A stretch of 64,000 nucleotides of DNA from Streptomyces paradoxus (lineage in GTDB: Bacteria > Actinomycetota > Actinomycetes > Streptomycetales > Streptomycetaceae): contig NZ_JACHGV010000021.1 of the NCBI RefSeq assembly GCF_014202475.1, positions 1 to 64,000 on the forward strand, in the 5' to 3' direction. The notes beneath the pieces were generated by a model that saw only the letters and a list, made by a program, of their open reading frames with translations, was not told the origin of the DNA and ran no database searches. This document shows positions 1 through 7,598 of the stretch, one piece after another. Position numbers and translations under genes: made by a program. Every line of letters begins with the position of its first letter. Within the stretch, counting starts at the first letter, position 1.

Positions 1-1
1 G

Positions 2-175
2 GACATCGTCCCCATTCCCGGCACCAAGCGCATCACCTACCTGGAGGAGAACGCCGCCGCCGCCGACATCCACCTCGACGCCGACCAGCTCGCCGGCCTG
101 GAGGCAGCCATGCCGCCCGGCGCCGCCGCCGGCCCGCGCTACCCCGAAGCCTTCATGGACCGCGTCAACAACTGA
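2..175 (+). CDS. Aldo/keto reductase, C-terminal end only
   Basis: The window opens inside a gene whose last 57 residues read as the end of an aldo/keto reductase. The IPGTKR turn followed by YLEENAAAADIHL and a segment beginning LDADQLAGLE is the family's coenzyme-binding loop and following helix; the lysine and arginine of this loop normally hold the 2'-phosphate of NADPH. The chain ends with PRYPEAFMDRVNN and a TGA stop. The family normally has about 280-330 residues, so roughly 80 percent lies to the left. Substrate cannot be inferred. Confidence 0.85.
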   Translation, partial: DIVPIPGTKRITYLEENAAAADIHLDADQLAGLEAAMPPGAAAGPRYPEAFMDRVNN

Positions 176-382
176 CACCGCCCCTGGCCCAGGCGCCCAG
201 CACCGCCCCTGGGTCAGGGCCAGGACAACCCTGAGCACCCGACGTTGAGCGCCTGGTCTTCCGGCTCGCCGCGTCGCATCATCAGCCAGGCGCCCGCCGC
301 GCGCGGCCGAACCCGCCGACGGGCGGTGGCAGCCGTGGCGGGCCGCTCCCGGCCAAGGTGCCTGCGGGCACCGTGAGAATGG

Positions 383-789
383 TCAGTCCCGCTGGGCTTC
401 GAGGGACTTCGGCTGACCGGCCATGCGGGACTGGTGGCGGGTGATGTGCCTGGTCATGAGGGTGATCGCGGCCCAGGCGTTCGCTGGACTCGATGCCTTT
501 ACGGGACCTTTACGGGCGATGTGGACGCCGATGCGTTTGCCGCGTCGGGGATGTCGTACGCCTTGTCGGCGTGGCGCGGGCAGAGCCCGCCAGGCGCAGC
601 CGCTTTCCAGGACGCAGACGATGGCCGCGAACACCGCCTCATCAGGGGGGTCCTGCGTCCCGCAGCCCTGCGGACGCACCCGCGACGGCGGTAACAGTGG
701 GCGGACGAGATCCCACAGACTGTCCGGGGTGATCCGCCCCCGGTCGTTGCTCTCCACCCGGTCAACGCCCAACTCGCCACATAGGACAC
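383..789 (-). pseudogene. Decayed IS5-family transposase
   Basis: The reverse strand holds scrambled pieces of a DUF4096-type IS5 transposase. The start reads LWDLVRPLLPPSRVRPQG and then AAIVCVLESGCAWRALP, the typical N-terminal block. It then shifts frame to DKAYDIPDA and back to GKRIGVHIARKG, which belong near the C-terminal end of the catalytic domain, so several hundred bases of the middle are missing. An 11-bp duplication (CCTTTACGGGA followed by CCTTTACGGGC, about 497-518) shifts the frame again just before GIESSERLGR. With a large deletion and several frameshifts the element cannot transpose. No intact terminal inverted repeats were recognised. Confidence 0.75.
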
Positions 790-992
790 AGTCTTAGTTG
801 GGTGTCAGTCATCACTCAGGTGGCTCGGTGGGAGCGGCTCTGCTGCGACCTGGGCGGACCCTTGGCTGTGGCGTAGAGCATCGCCTTGACGGCAGCGCTG
901 ACGGCAACGACGGCACACGCTCGCACGCGACCGCTGACCTGGGCGATCGGCATCAGAGGCTGTCGTCGTCCAGCACGACGCCCTGCCCGATC

Positions 993-1035
993 CTACGGAT
1001 CAGAAGGTTGCCGGTTCGAATCCTGCCGAGTGCAC
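993..1035 (+). other. 3' half of tRNA-Arg(ACG), probable integration scar
   Basis: From the anticodon loop to the 3' end this matches a Streptomyces tRNA-Arg(ACG): CTACGGATCAG (anticodon ACG and 3' anticodon stem), a variable loop, then GGTTCGAATCC of the T arm and the acceptor strand GAGTGC. The bases to the left do not supply a D arm or a matching 5' acceptor strand, so only half a tRNA is present. Integrases of the tyrosine family commonly use exactly this segment, anticodon loop to 3' end, as the attachment core. The half gene is therefore best read as one end of an integrated, or formerly integrated, element lying to the left. One T-stem base (GCC in place of the usual GCA) differs from the sequence I recall. 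Confidence 0.7.
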
Positions 1036-1043
1036 ACAGGTGA

Positions 1044-1069
1044 GAGGCCCCGGAGAGATCCGGGGCCTC
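1044..1069 (+). terminator. Terminator of the tRNA-Arg remnant
   Basis: An 11-bp perfect stem (GAGGCCCCGGA / TCCGGGGCCTC) with a GAGA loop is followed by TTGCGTTT. It sits 8 bases after the tRNA-Arg 3' end, as expected for the original tRNA transcription unit. Confidence 0.75.
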
Positions 1070-1227
1070 TTGCGTTTCAGGGCGTACAGCTGCCGCCCAC
1101 GCGTTGTCTCTCTGGGTCCTCACCCGACGCGCTCCTCGACCGTCAACCAACTCCACGGCGACTCGCGCCAGTTCGCACTACGATCACGTGGCCGCTGCTG
1201 AGCAGGACATCGCGAGGGGACACGGAC

Positions 1228-2517
1228 GTGAGAAGGACAGAGGGCCACGGAGGCCGCCGGCGGGGTGGGGGCATGGCCGCGCTGGCTGTCGCCACGGTGC
1301 TGTTTCCGCTCGTCGCGGGGTGTGGCGGGGGCCATGACGACTCCGGCCCCGGCGCCAAGGGCTCCAAGGCGACGGCGGGACGGCAGGGCGGGAGCAAGGG
1401 CGCAGGCCAGGGCAGCGGGGCCTTCCCCGACAGGGGTGTGATCGTCACCGCCTCGTGTTCCGTGCCCGCGAGCAAGCCGGCCAGTGTGACGGTCACGGGC
1501 TGGGATCCGGCAACGTGGGAACGGACCGTCTCCCGGACCTTCACCGTACCGGCCGAGGCCGTGGTCGCGGGGGCCGACGATGTCGCCTCCCCGCTCGTGG
1601 AGCTGTGCGCCGACAATTTCCCCGGTGCCGGCACGTCCGAGGACGGGCCGCGCGCCGTCGCCGCCACCCGGCTGCGGCAACTCTTCGACGAGGACTTCTC
1701 CCGGATGGCCGTCGTCCTCATCGATCGAGAGACCGAGGCGACAGGGGTGGGCTACGTCGACACCAGCGGCAAGCTGACCAAGCTGTCCGGCGAACAGGGC
1801 GACGACTTCGGTGACACGCCGAAAGAGGAGAACGCCGTCTTCGCCCAGGACGGCAGTGCTGTCTGGTTCACCGAGACCGACTCCTCGGATCGTGTGCGGA
1901 TCGCCAGCCGTTCCGTGGCGGGAGATCACGCGGTGACCGAACAGGCGGGCGGTGACGGCAATTACATGGACGGGGCCGGCCTTGCGCTCGCGGGTGACCC
2001 GGTGCGCGGGCTCTTCGGCAAGGAAGTCCGGATCAGTCCCAACGGGCGCAAGGCGACGGCCTTCATCACCTGGCAGGGCTACAACGTGGCCGACGTGCCA
2101 CAGCGCAGTGCGCTGCTCAAGGCCGACGGTGTGAAGGCAACCGGTATTCCGTTCGACGCCGACTGCTACCCCTACGGCTGGGTCGACGACAGGACCGTGC
2201 TGTGCGGCCCCCGACTCGGGAAGGCCAAGGCCCCGGAGCGGAAGAACTCCTTCTGGACGCTGGACACTTCCCGGCTCGACGGCACGGCGGATCTCCCGAA
2301 GGGCGCCCTGGGCGGTCCGATCATCCCGGCGACGGATCGGAAGAACACCGTGCGGGCCATTTCGCGGAACGGCAAGCAGATGATCTTCGCCTCGCTCCAG
2401 GGCACCCGGCTCGATTTCTTCGTCTCCGCCATCGCTCCCGGCGCAACCCCGAAGAAGATCACTGCAGGGGGCGCGGACAGGGCGCTGGGCGTGGGGGACG
2501 TCCTGGAGTGGCGGTAA
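1228..2517 (+). CDS. Lipoprotein with TolB-like beta-propeller repeats
   Basis: A predicted lipoprotein of 429 residues. The chosen GTG start follows a GCGAGGGGA ribosome site. The first 31 residues contain an arginine-rich start, a hydrophobic stretch and the lipobox VAGC, with Cys32 as the lipidated residue, followed by a flexible Gly/Ser/Lys segment to about residue 70. The rest contains repeated short beta-strand units such as GSAVWFTETDSSDRVRI, VRISPNGRKATAFITWQG and VRAISRNGKQMIFASLQG. These resemble PD40/TolB-type propeller blades, so a surface protein with a protein- or ligand-binding propeller is likely. No catalytic motif is visible and no partner gene is adjacent. Confidence 0.75.
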   Translation: MRRTEGHGGRRRGGGMAALAVATVLFPLVAGCGGGHDDSGPGAKGSKATAGRQGGSKGAGQGSGAFPDRGVIVTASCSVPASKPASVTVTGWDPATWERTVSRTFTVPAEAVVAGADDVASPLVELCADNFPGAGTSEDGPRAVAATRLRQLFDEDFSRMAVVLIDRETEATGVGYVDTSGKLTKLSGEQGDDFGDTPKEENAVFAQDGSAVWFTETDSSDRVRIASRSVAGDHAVTEQAGGDGNYMDGAGLALAGDPVRGLFGKEVRISPNGRKATAFITWQGYNVADVPQRSALLKADGVKATGIPFDADCYPYGWVDDRTVLCGPRLGKAKAPERKNSFWTLDTSRLDGTADLPKGALGGPIIPATDRKNTVRAISRNGKQMIFASLQGTRLDFFVSAIAPGATPKKITAGGADRALGVGDVLEWR

Positions 2518-2609
2518 ACGCCGACGCTCCTGACGTCTTCTACGTCGGTGGCGGTCCGCGTCGGGGAAGGGGACGCTGGAACAGGGGCAACGTGATGGAG
2601 AGGTACTCC

Positions 2610-2876
2610 ATGGCTCAGTTCAGCCCAGACCACAAGGCGCGCACACCGTTCTTCTCCCGGCCCGCGGTCCGCCGCTTCGCACCTTTCGTTCTGGTCACCG
2701 CCGTCGCTCTGATCTTCATCTTCGAGAACCGCTCGGACGTCGAGATCCGCCTTCTCGTGCCGATCGTGACCATGCCGCTGTGGGGGGCGCTCCTGATCGC
2801 CTGGGGACTCGGTCTGCTCGCCTGTGTCTTCACCGTGCGCCGACGCGCGAGCCGGCACTCACGTCAGCCCAGGTAG
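2610..2876 (+). CDS. LapA-domain (DUF1049) membrane protein
   Basis: A small integral membrane protein of 88 residues. Two hydrophobic segments (about residues 25-42 and 51-73) flank the short loop FENRSDVEIRLL, the signature of the lipopolysaccharide assembly protein A domain that actinobacteria also carry. The tail is basic (RRRASRHSRQPR), placing both ends in the cytoplasm. The ATG at 2610 is preferred because GGAGAGG lies at the right distance; an in-frame ATG at 2595 is an alternative. In Gram-positive bacteria the function of this family is unknown. Confidence 0.75.
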   Translation: MAQFSPDHKARTPFFSRPAVRRFAPFVLVTAVALIFIFENRSDVEIRLLVPIVTMPLWGALLIAWGLGLLACVFTVRRRASRHSRQPR

Positions 2877-2892
2877 CGACGGAGGCTCTGGT

Positions 2893-3369
2893 TCAGCCGG
2901 GGCGGCGGTGCTCTTCCAGGTAGTTGGCCGCCAGCGTGCTCGCGCGGGTGAACCAGTCGTGCAGGACCGCGATCTCGTCCGGGGAGTAGTCCGCGAAGAG
3001 GTGCGTGAGGCGGGCGTAGTACGGCTCGTAGACCTCTCGGACGCGGGCGACCGCGTCGGGCCGGGCCGCCACGCGGATGCGGCGGCGGTCCGTGGGGTCG
3101 GGGCGGCGGGTGATGTAGCCGGCGCGCTCCAGGCGGTTGAGGATGCCGGTGACCGCGCCGGTGGTGACGTGGACGCGGGCCGCGAGATCGCCTGCCGTGG
3201 GGAGGTTCTCACCGGCCTCGATCACATAGGCGAAGCAGGTGAGGTCGGTCACACTCAGGCCCACCTGCTGGGCGATCTCGTGCTGTCCGACCATGTGAGT
3301 CGCGATGAGCTGGTCCATCGCCGAGAGCGCCTGCTCCGGTGTGGCGGCCGGACGCGGCTTGGCTGGCAT
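2893..3369 (-). CDS. MarR-family transcriptional regulator
   Basis: A 158-residue winged-helix regulator. Residues 20-130 form the usual MarR core: an N-terminal dimerisation helix (QALSAMDQLIATHMVGQHE), the recognition region DLAARVHVTTGAVTGILNRLERAGYI and the wing RRPDPTDRRRIRVA, whose DxRR pattern is typical. It is divergent from the small membrane-protein gene at 3468, with 98 bp between them. That spacer carries two CTTAG blocks (about 3380 and 3411), a possible control region. The ligand and targets are unknown; autoregulation is the usual arrangement in the family. Confidence 0.85.
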   Translation of the reverse strand: MPAKPRPAATPEQALSAMDQLIATHMVGQHEIAQQVGLSVTDLTCFAYVIEAGENLPTAGDLAARVHVTTGAVTGILNRLERAGYITRRPDPTDRRRIRVAARPDAVARVREVYEPYYARLTHLFADYSPDEIAVLHDWFTRASTLAANYLEEHRRPG

Positions 3370-3467
3370 TCCCAGATCCCTTAGTTCGTGAGATGTTTGG
3401 GCCGTATAAGTCTTAGCAGATGAAGGGTTCGGCGGACAGGGAGCCCTTGGGCGCGAGGGAGTGACAC

Positions 3468-3854
3468 GTGAGTGCACATCAGTATGACCACGGGCACACG
3501 GTCGCGGGGTGGGTCGGATGCGGCATCGCCAGCGTCGGGGCCGGAGTGGCGGGTCTGGGGGTCTGCACGGTCTCCGGTGTGCTGATCGCCGGTGGGCTGG
3601 CGATCGGGGTCGTGGCCCTGCTCGTCACGTGGGCTCTGCATCTCGCCGGGTGGGGGAAGGGACCGGGTCTGCGGCCCCGGGCGGAGTGGGGATGGCGGGT
3701 GCGGGACTCGGCCGCGCCGGGCGGGCACGGGGAGTGCCTGGCGTGCCGGCTGGCCGGGCGGGGGCGCGGCGCGCGTGCGGTGGTGCCGGTCATGCCGGCG
3801 CAGCGCGAGGGCGAGCCGGAGACCGTCGCCGCCGGGGCCGACTCCGTGCGTTGA
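3468..3854 (+). CDS. HGxxPAAW-like small membrane protein
   Basis: A 128-residue actinobacterial protein. The start HDH-like segment HGHTVAGWVG corresponds to the HGxxPAAW signature of a small membrane family, here with Val-Ala-Gly in place of Pro-Ala-Ala. Two hydrophobic segments (about 14-33 and 36-58) are followed by a basic cytoplasmic tail containing a second HGECLACRLAG stretch. The GTG start is supported by GCGAGGGA upstream. In Streptomyces such genes usually stand near the trp operon, so this divergent copy is probably a paralogue. Function unknown. Confidence 0.65.
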   Translation: MSAHQYDHGHTVAGWVGCGIASVGAGVAGLGVCTVSGVLIAGGLAIGVVALLVTWALHLAGWGKGPGLRPRAEWGWRVRDSAAPGGHGECLACRLAGRGRGARAVVPVMPAQREGEPETVAAGADSVR

Positions 3855-3878
3855 GGCCGCTCCTGACCGGCCGCCCCC

Positions 3879-4219
3879 CGTGGTCGCCGGCTCTGCGCGG
3901 CAGAGGCCGTACCGCACCGGCCGCCCCCGTGGTCGCCACTCCGTGCGGTGAGGCCGTACCTCACCGTCCGCCCCCGTGGTCGCCGGCTCTGCGCGCTGAG
4001 GCCGCTCCTCACCGGACGCCCTCCCGTGGTCGCCGGCTCTGCGCGGCAGAGGCCGTACCGCACCGGCCGCCCCCGTGGTCGCCACTCCGTGCGGTGAGGC
4101 CGTACCTCACCGTCCGCCCCCGTGGTCGCCGGCTCTGCGCGCTGAGGCCGCTCCTCACCGGACGCCCTCCCGTGGTCGCCGGCTCTGCGCGGCAGAGGCC
4201 GTACCGCACCGGCCGCCCC
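3879..4219. repeat. Perfect 146-bp tandem repeat, 2.3 copies
   Basis: Positions 3879-4024 and 4025-4170 are identical, and 4171-4219 repeats the first 49 bases again. Each 146-bp unit is itself three diverged subunits of about 48 bp, each opening with CGTGGTCGCC and containing GAGGCCG. One subunit contains the perfect hairpin GGTGAGG-CCGTA-CCTCACC. A truncated subunit lies at about 3853-3878. The stretch separates two genes on the same strand. Open frames cross it on both strands, but 146 is not a multiple of three, so the frame changes at every copy and the repeat is judged non-coding. Confidence 0.9.
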
Positions 4220-4253
4220 GCGTTGTCAGTGGTGCCCCCTACTCTCGGCAGGG

Positions 4254-5126
4254 ATGGCACAGGCATGGAAGTGCTCGGGGCTGCGGTGGTCGGCGGACGG
4301 CCCCGTGCTGGTGTGGGACGGCGGGCGGCGCAGTGCGCTGACCTGGGGGAAACGCGTGGCCTTCGGGGTCGTCGAGGGGGGCGTGCGTACCTGCGTGGGG
4401 GCGAGGGGGCATGCGTGCCCGGTCGGGGCCGTCGTGCCGGGGCGCAGTACGGGGGCCCGGTGCGAGGAGTGTGCGCGGCTGGACCGGGCCCACTCCGTGG
4501 CGGCGGACACCATCGCCGACGATCCCCGGCCGTACCGCGTCTATCTGGCGTGGTTCGGGCCCGGCATGGTCAAGGCCGGGATCACGGCGCGGGCGCGGGA
4601 TTCCGCTCGGCTGCTGGAGCAGGGGGCCGTCTGCTTCAGCTGGCTCGGCGTCGGGCCGCTCATGGCCGCGCGGCGCACGGAGGAGCTGCTGCGGGCCGCC
4701 CTGCGGGTGCCCGACCGGATCCCGTACGCCGAGAAGCGGGCGGTCCGGGCCGCGCTGCCGGAGGCCGCCGCCGACCGGGCCCGTGAGGTGGCCGAGCTGC
4801 ACGAGCGGGCGGTCGCACTCCCCGCGTGGCCCGAGTCGCTGGCGCGGGAGCCGCTGCGGGTCGTCGATCACGTGGGGGTGTTCGGGCTCGGGGACCTGCC
4901 CGTCGCCGTCGGGCAGGTGAGCGAGCTCGTCGCCGGGGGTGTGGTCGGCGGGGAGCTGGTCGCGGCCGCCGGGCCCGATCTGCACCTGGCCACCGGGGGC
5001 GGGGTGGTCGTGCTGGACACGCGGTTGATGACCGGATGGGGGCTGGTGCCTGTCACGGCGGGAGAACTGACCGTGCCGACCAGGCAGTTCAAGGAGACGC
5101 CGGGCGTGCAGGACGGGTTGTTCTGA
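4254..5126 (+). CDS. DUF2797-domain protein
   Basis: A 290-residue soluble protein of the actinobacterial DUF2797 family. The central core has the family's signature around residues 88-115: PYRVYLAWFGPGMVKAGITA, resembling the start of a GIY-YIG-like fold, followed by ARLLEQGAVCFSWLG. Before it lies a small cysteine group (CVGARGHACP and CEECARLD, about residues 47-81) that could bind zinc. The C-terminal third repeats small beta motifs. The molecular function is not known. The gene follows the tandem repeat and ends in a strong hairpin. Confidence 0.75.
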   Translation: MAQAWKCSGLRWSADGPVLVWDGGRRSALTWGKRVAFGVVEGGVRTCVGARGHACPVGAVVPGRSTGARCEECARLDRAHSVAADTIADDPRPYRVYLAWFGPGMVKAGITARARDSARLLEQGAVCFSWLGVGPLMAARRTEELLRAALRVPDRIPYAEKRAVRAALPEAAADRAREVAELHERAVALPAWPESLAREPLRVVDHVGVFGLGDLPVAVGQVSELVAGGVVGGELVAAAGPDLHLATGGGVVVLDTRLMTGWGLVPVTAGELTVPTRQFKETPGVQDGLF

Positions 5127-5133
5127 TCTGACC

Positions 5134-5164
5134 GGCGCTTCCCAGGCATTGCCTGAGAAGCGCC
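5134..5164 (+). terminator. Hairpin terminator after DUF2797 gene
   Basis: GGCGCTTCCCAGGCA and TGCCTGAGAAGCGCC form a 15-bp stem with one mismatch and almost no loop, 8 bases after the stop codon. There is no U-run, as is usual in Streptomyces. The second arm contains CTGAGAA, the reverse complement of the repeats just downstream, so it may double as a regulator site. Confidence 0.65.
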
Positions 5165-5171
5165 TGTGTGT

Positions 5172-5213
5172 TTCTCAGAGAAATCACAGGTTGGCGAAAG
5201 CGTGTTCTCAGAG
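5172..5213 (+). promoter_or_regulatory. Direct repeats TTCTCAGAG ahead of response regulator
   Basis: TTCTCAGAG occurs at 5172-5180 and 5205-5213, 33 bp apart (three helical turns, same face). A third, inverted relative (CCTGAGAA) lies at 5152-5159. The spacing and the position 20-60 bp upstream of an OmpR-type regulator gene suggest an autoregulatory binding site; the assignment is inference. Confidence 0.5.
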
Positions 5214-5233
5214 CCCCCCGACATCGTGTTCAC

Positions 5234-5974
5234 ATGACCACGACCTCGCCCCAGGGGCGCACCGAACTGCTCAGGCCGGACGGGAGCCCCGTCCGCGTGC
5301 TGGTGGTGGACGACGAGATGTCGATCACCGAGCTGCTGTCCATGGCACTGCGCTACGAGGGATGGCAGATCCGGAGTGCCGGTGACGGCACGGGCGCGAT
5401 ACAAGCCGCCCGCGACTTCCGGCCCGACGCCGTCGTCCTCGACATGATGCTGCCCGACATGGACGGCCTGGCGGTGCTCGGGCGGCTGCGCCGGGAACTG
5501 CCGGACGTGCCGGTGCTCTTCCTCACCGCCAAGGACGCCGTCGAGGACCGGATCGCCGGGCTGACGGCGGGCGGGGACGACTACGTCACCAAGCCGTTCA
5601 GCCTGGAGGAGGTCGTCGCGCGGCTGCGGGGGCTGATACGCCGCTCCGGTGCCGCCGACCGGCGCTCGGAATCCGTGCTGGTCGTCGGCGACCTCACCCT
5701 CGACGAGGACAGCCACGAGGTGACCCGGGCCGGGGACGGCATCCACCTGACCGCGACCGAGTTCGAGCTGCTGCGGTTCCTGATGCGCAATCCGCGACGC
5801 GTGCTCAGCAAGGCGCAGATCCTCGACCGCGTGTGGTCGTACGACTTCGGCGGCCAGGCCAATGTCGTCGAGCTCTACATCTCCTATCTCCGGCGGAAGA
5901 TCGACGCCGGGCGCGAGCCGATGATCCACACACGGCGCGGTGCCGGGTACCTGATCAAGCCCGCCGCGTCATGA
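5234..5974 (+). CDS. OmpR/PhoB-family response regulator
   Basis: A 246-residue response regulator. The receiver domain (about 20-133) has the acidic pair Asp26-Asp27, the phosphorylated Asp70 in AVVLDMMLPD, the conserved Thr in FLTAKD and the Lys of YVTKPFS. The winged-helix output domain (about 150-243) has TATEFELLRFLMRNPRRVLS and the C-terminal VRRxxGYL-like signature THTRRGAGYL-type. The ATG at 5234 gives a normal N terminus, although no good ribosome site precedes it. The stop overlaps the start of the sensor kinase (ATGA), and the same transcript probably continues into two glycosyltransferase genes, its likely targets. It most resembles MprA/TcrA-type actinobacterial regulators. Confidence 0.9.
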   Translation: MTTTSPQGRTELLRPDGSPVRVLVVDDEMSITELLSMALRYEGWQIRSAGDGTGAIQAARDFRPDAVVLDMMLPDMDGLAVLGRLRRELPDVPVLFLTAKDAVEDRIAGLTAGGDDYVTKPFSLEEVVARLRGLIRRSGAADRRSESVLVVGDLTLDEDSHEVTRAGDGIHLTATEFELLRFLMRNPRRVLSKAQILDRVWSYDFGGQANVVELYISYLRRKIDAGREPMIHTRRGAGYLIKPAAS

Positions 5975-7584
5975 GCGGACGGCGGCGGCCGGGTACGCCG
6001 CAGCGGGCGGGCAGGCGGTGGGCAGGCAAGCCGCGCACGCTGCGCACACGGCTCGTCGTCGCGTCCGTGGTGCTGATCGCCGTGGTGTGTGCGGTGATCG
6101 GCACGGTGACGACACTGGCGTTGCGGTCACATCTGTACGAGCAGTTGGACGGGCAGCTCGGCGTGGCCGCGGTCCGGGCCGCCCAGAGCCCGCCCAGGGA
6201 TCCCGGCCAGGACATGAACGGCGGCTCCGGCACGCCCGGGCAGAAGAAGGAGAGCCTCACCGACTTCGTCACCCGGGGACCGCAGCCGGGCGGCACGGTC
6301 GCCGCCAAGATCGAGGGCGGCCGGATCACCGAGTCCGCGTACGGCGTGTCCGAGGACAACCAGCCGATGAGCGCGCGCTCGCTGAACTCAGCCCAGACCG
6401 ACGCGCTCACTTCCGTGCCGCAGGCCGAGGGGACGGTGCGAACCGTCGACCTGCCGGGCCTCGGCGAGTACCGGGTCACCTACAAGAGCGGCGACAAGGG
6501 CAGCTACTACGTCGCCATCCCCACCACGGATGTCACCAACACCGTCAACACCCTCATCCTGGTCGAGGTCAGCGTCACGGCAGCCGGTCTGGCCGCCGCG
6601 GGGCTGGCCGGTTCCGTCCTCATCGGCGTGGCCACCCGCCCCTTGCGCCGCGTCGCCGCCACCGCCACCCGGGTCTCCGAACTGCCCCTGCACACGGGCG
6701 AGGTGAACCTCAGCGAGCGGGTCCCGGACTCCGAGACCGACCCGCACACCGAGGTCGGCCGGGTCGGTGCCGCGCTCAACCGGATGCTGGACCACGTCCA
6801 CGGGGCGCTGCACGCACGGCAGCAGAGCGAGACGCGCGTCCGGCAGTTCGTCGCCGACGCCAGTCACGAGCTGCGCACCCCCCTCGCCTCCATCCGCGGG
6901 TACGCCGAACTCACCCGGCGCGGCAGGGAGCAGGTCGGACCGGACACCCGGCACGCGCTGGGCCGGATCGAGTCCGAGGCCGGCCGGATGACCCTCCTCG
7001 TGGAGGATCTGCTCCTGCTCGCCCGGCTCGACGCGGGACGGCCGCTCCAGTTCGAGCAGACCGACCTCGTCCCGCTCGTCGTGGACACCGTCAGCGACGC
7101 CCGGGCAGCCGGCCAGGACCACAACTGGCGCCTCGACCTGCCCGACGAGCCCGCGCTCGTGTCGGCGGACGCGGCCCGGCTGCAACAGGTCCTCGTCAAC
7201 CTGCTCGGCAACGCGCGCAGCCACACGCCACCCGGTACGACCGTCACCGCCCGCGTCCAGCGGCGCGGACCCTGGCTGTGCGTGGACGTCGAGGACGACG
7301 GGCAGGGCATCCCGGCCGAGTTGCTGCCGCACGTCTTCGAACGGTTCGCGCGCGGTGACTCCGCGCGTTCCCGCGCCCACGGCTCGACCGGCCTCGGCCT
7401 CGCCATCGTGCAGGCCGTGGCGAGCGCGCACGGCGGTGCCGTGACCGTCGACAGCGTGCCCGGGCGGACCGTGTTCACGGTGCGCCTGCCCGCGCTGCCG
7501 CCCGAGCCGCAGCCGGACATGAGCCGGCAGTCGCACTCACAGGCACGCCACAGCGTCACCACATGGGCACAACAGGACGCCTGA
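5971..7584 (+). CDS. Sensor histidine kinase
   Basis: A 537-residue membrane kinase paired with the preceding regulator. Transmembrane segment 1 (about 27-50) and 2 (about 196-222) enclose an extracytoplasmic sensor of about 145 residues with a charged linker. HAMP (about 222-280) leads to the dimerisation domain with DASHELRTPLASI, where His299 is the phosphoacceptor. The ATP-binding domain has the N box NLLGNARSHT, the G1 box VEDDGQGIP and G2 box STGLGLAIV. The tail after about residue 505 is proline- and histidine-rich and probably disordered. It overlaps the regulator gene by 4 bp. The signal is unknown. Confidence 0.92.
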   Translation: MSGRRRPGTPQRAGRRWAGKPRTLRTRLVVASVVLIAVVCAVIGTVTTLALRSHLYEQLDGQLGVAAVRAAQSPPRDPGQDMNGGSGTPGQKKESLTDFVTRGPQPGGTVAAKIEGGRITESAYGVSEDNQPMSARSLNSAQTDALTSVPQAEGTVRTVDLPGLGEYRVTYKSGDKGSYYVAIPTTDVTNTVNTLILVEVSVTAAGLAAAGLAGSVLIGVATRPLRRVAATATRVSELPLHTGEVNLSERVPDSETDPHTEVGRVGAALNRMLDHVHGALHARQQSETRVRQFVADASHELRTPLASIRGYAELTRRGREQVGPDTRHALGRIESEAGRMTLLVEDLLLLARLDAGRPLQFEQTDLVPLVVDTVSDARAAGQDHNWRLDLPDEPALVSADAARLQQVLVNLLGNARSHTPPGTTVTARVQRRGPWLCVDVEDDGQGIPAELLPHVFERFARGDSARSRAHGSTGLGLAIVQAVASAHGGAVTVDSVPGRTVFTVRLPALPPEPQPDMSRQSHSQARHSVTTWAQQDA

Positions 7585-7598
7585 CGAAAGTCGGTTCC

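Noticed and set aside
830..960. A reverse protein-like segment (AMLYATAKGPPRSQQS)
   Set aside because: Too short and without a recognised family; it may be another fragment of a mobile element but cannot be supported.
953..1156. Small reverse frame across the tRNA-Arg remnant
   Set aside because: It is read through a tRNA half gene and its terminator, which explain the sequence better.
3879..4219. CRISPR-like array
   Set aside because: The repeats are contiguous without unique spacers and there are no cas genes in the window.
3381..4266. Long reverse-strand open frames with repeated RYGLCRAEPATTG-type sequence
   Set aside because: They run through the 146-bp repeat, whose length is not a multiple of three, so the same DNA is read in different frames in each copy. 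They also overlap two better-supported genes.
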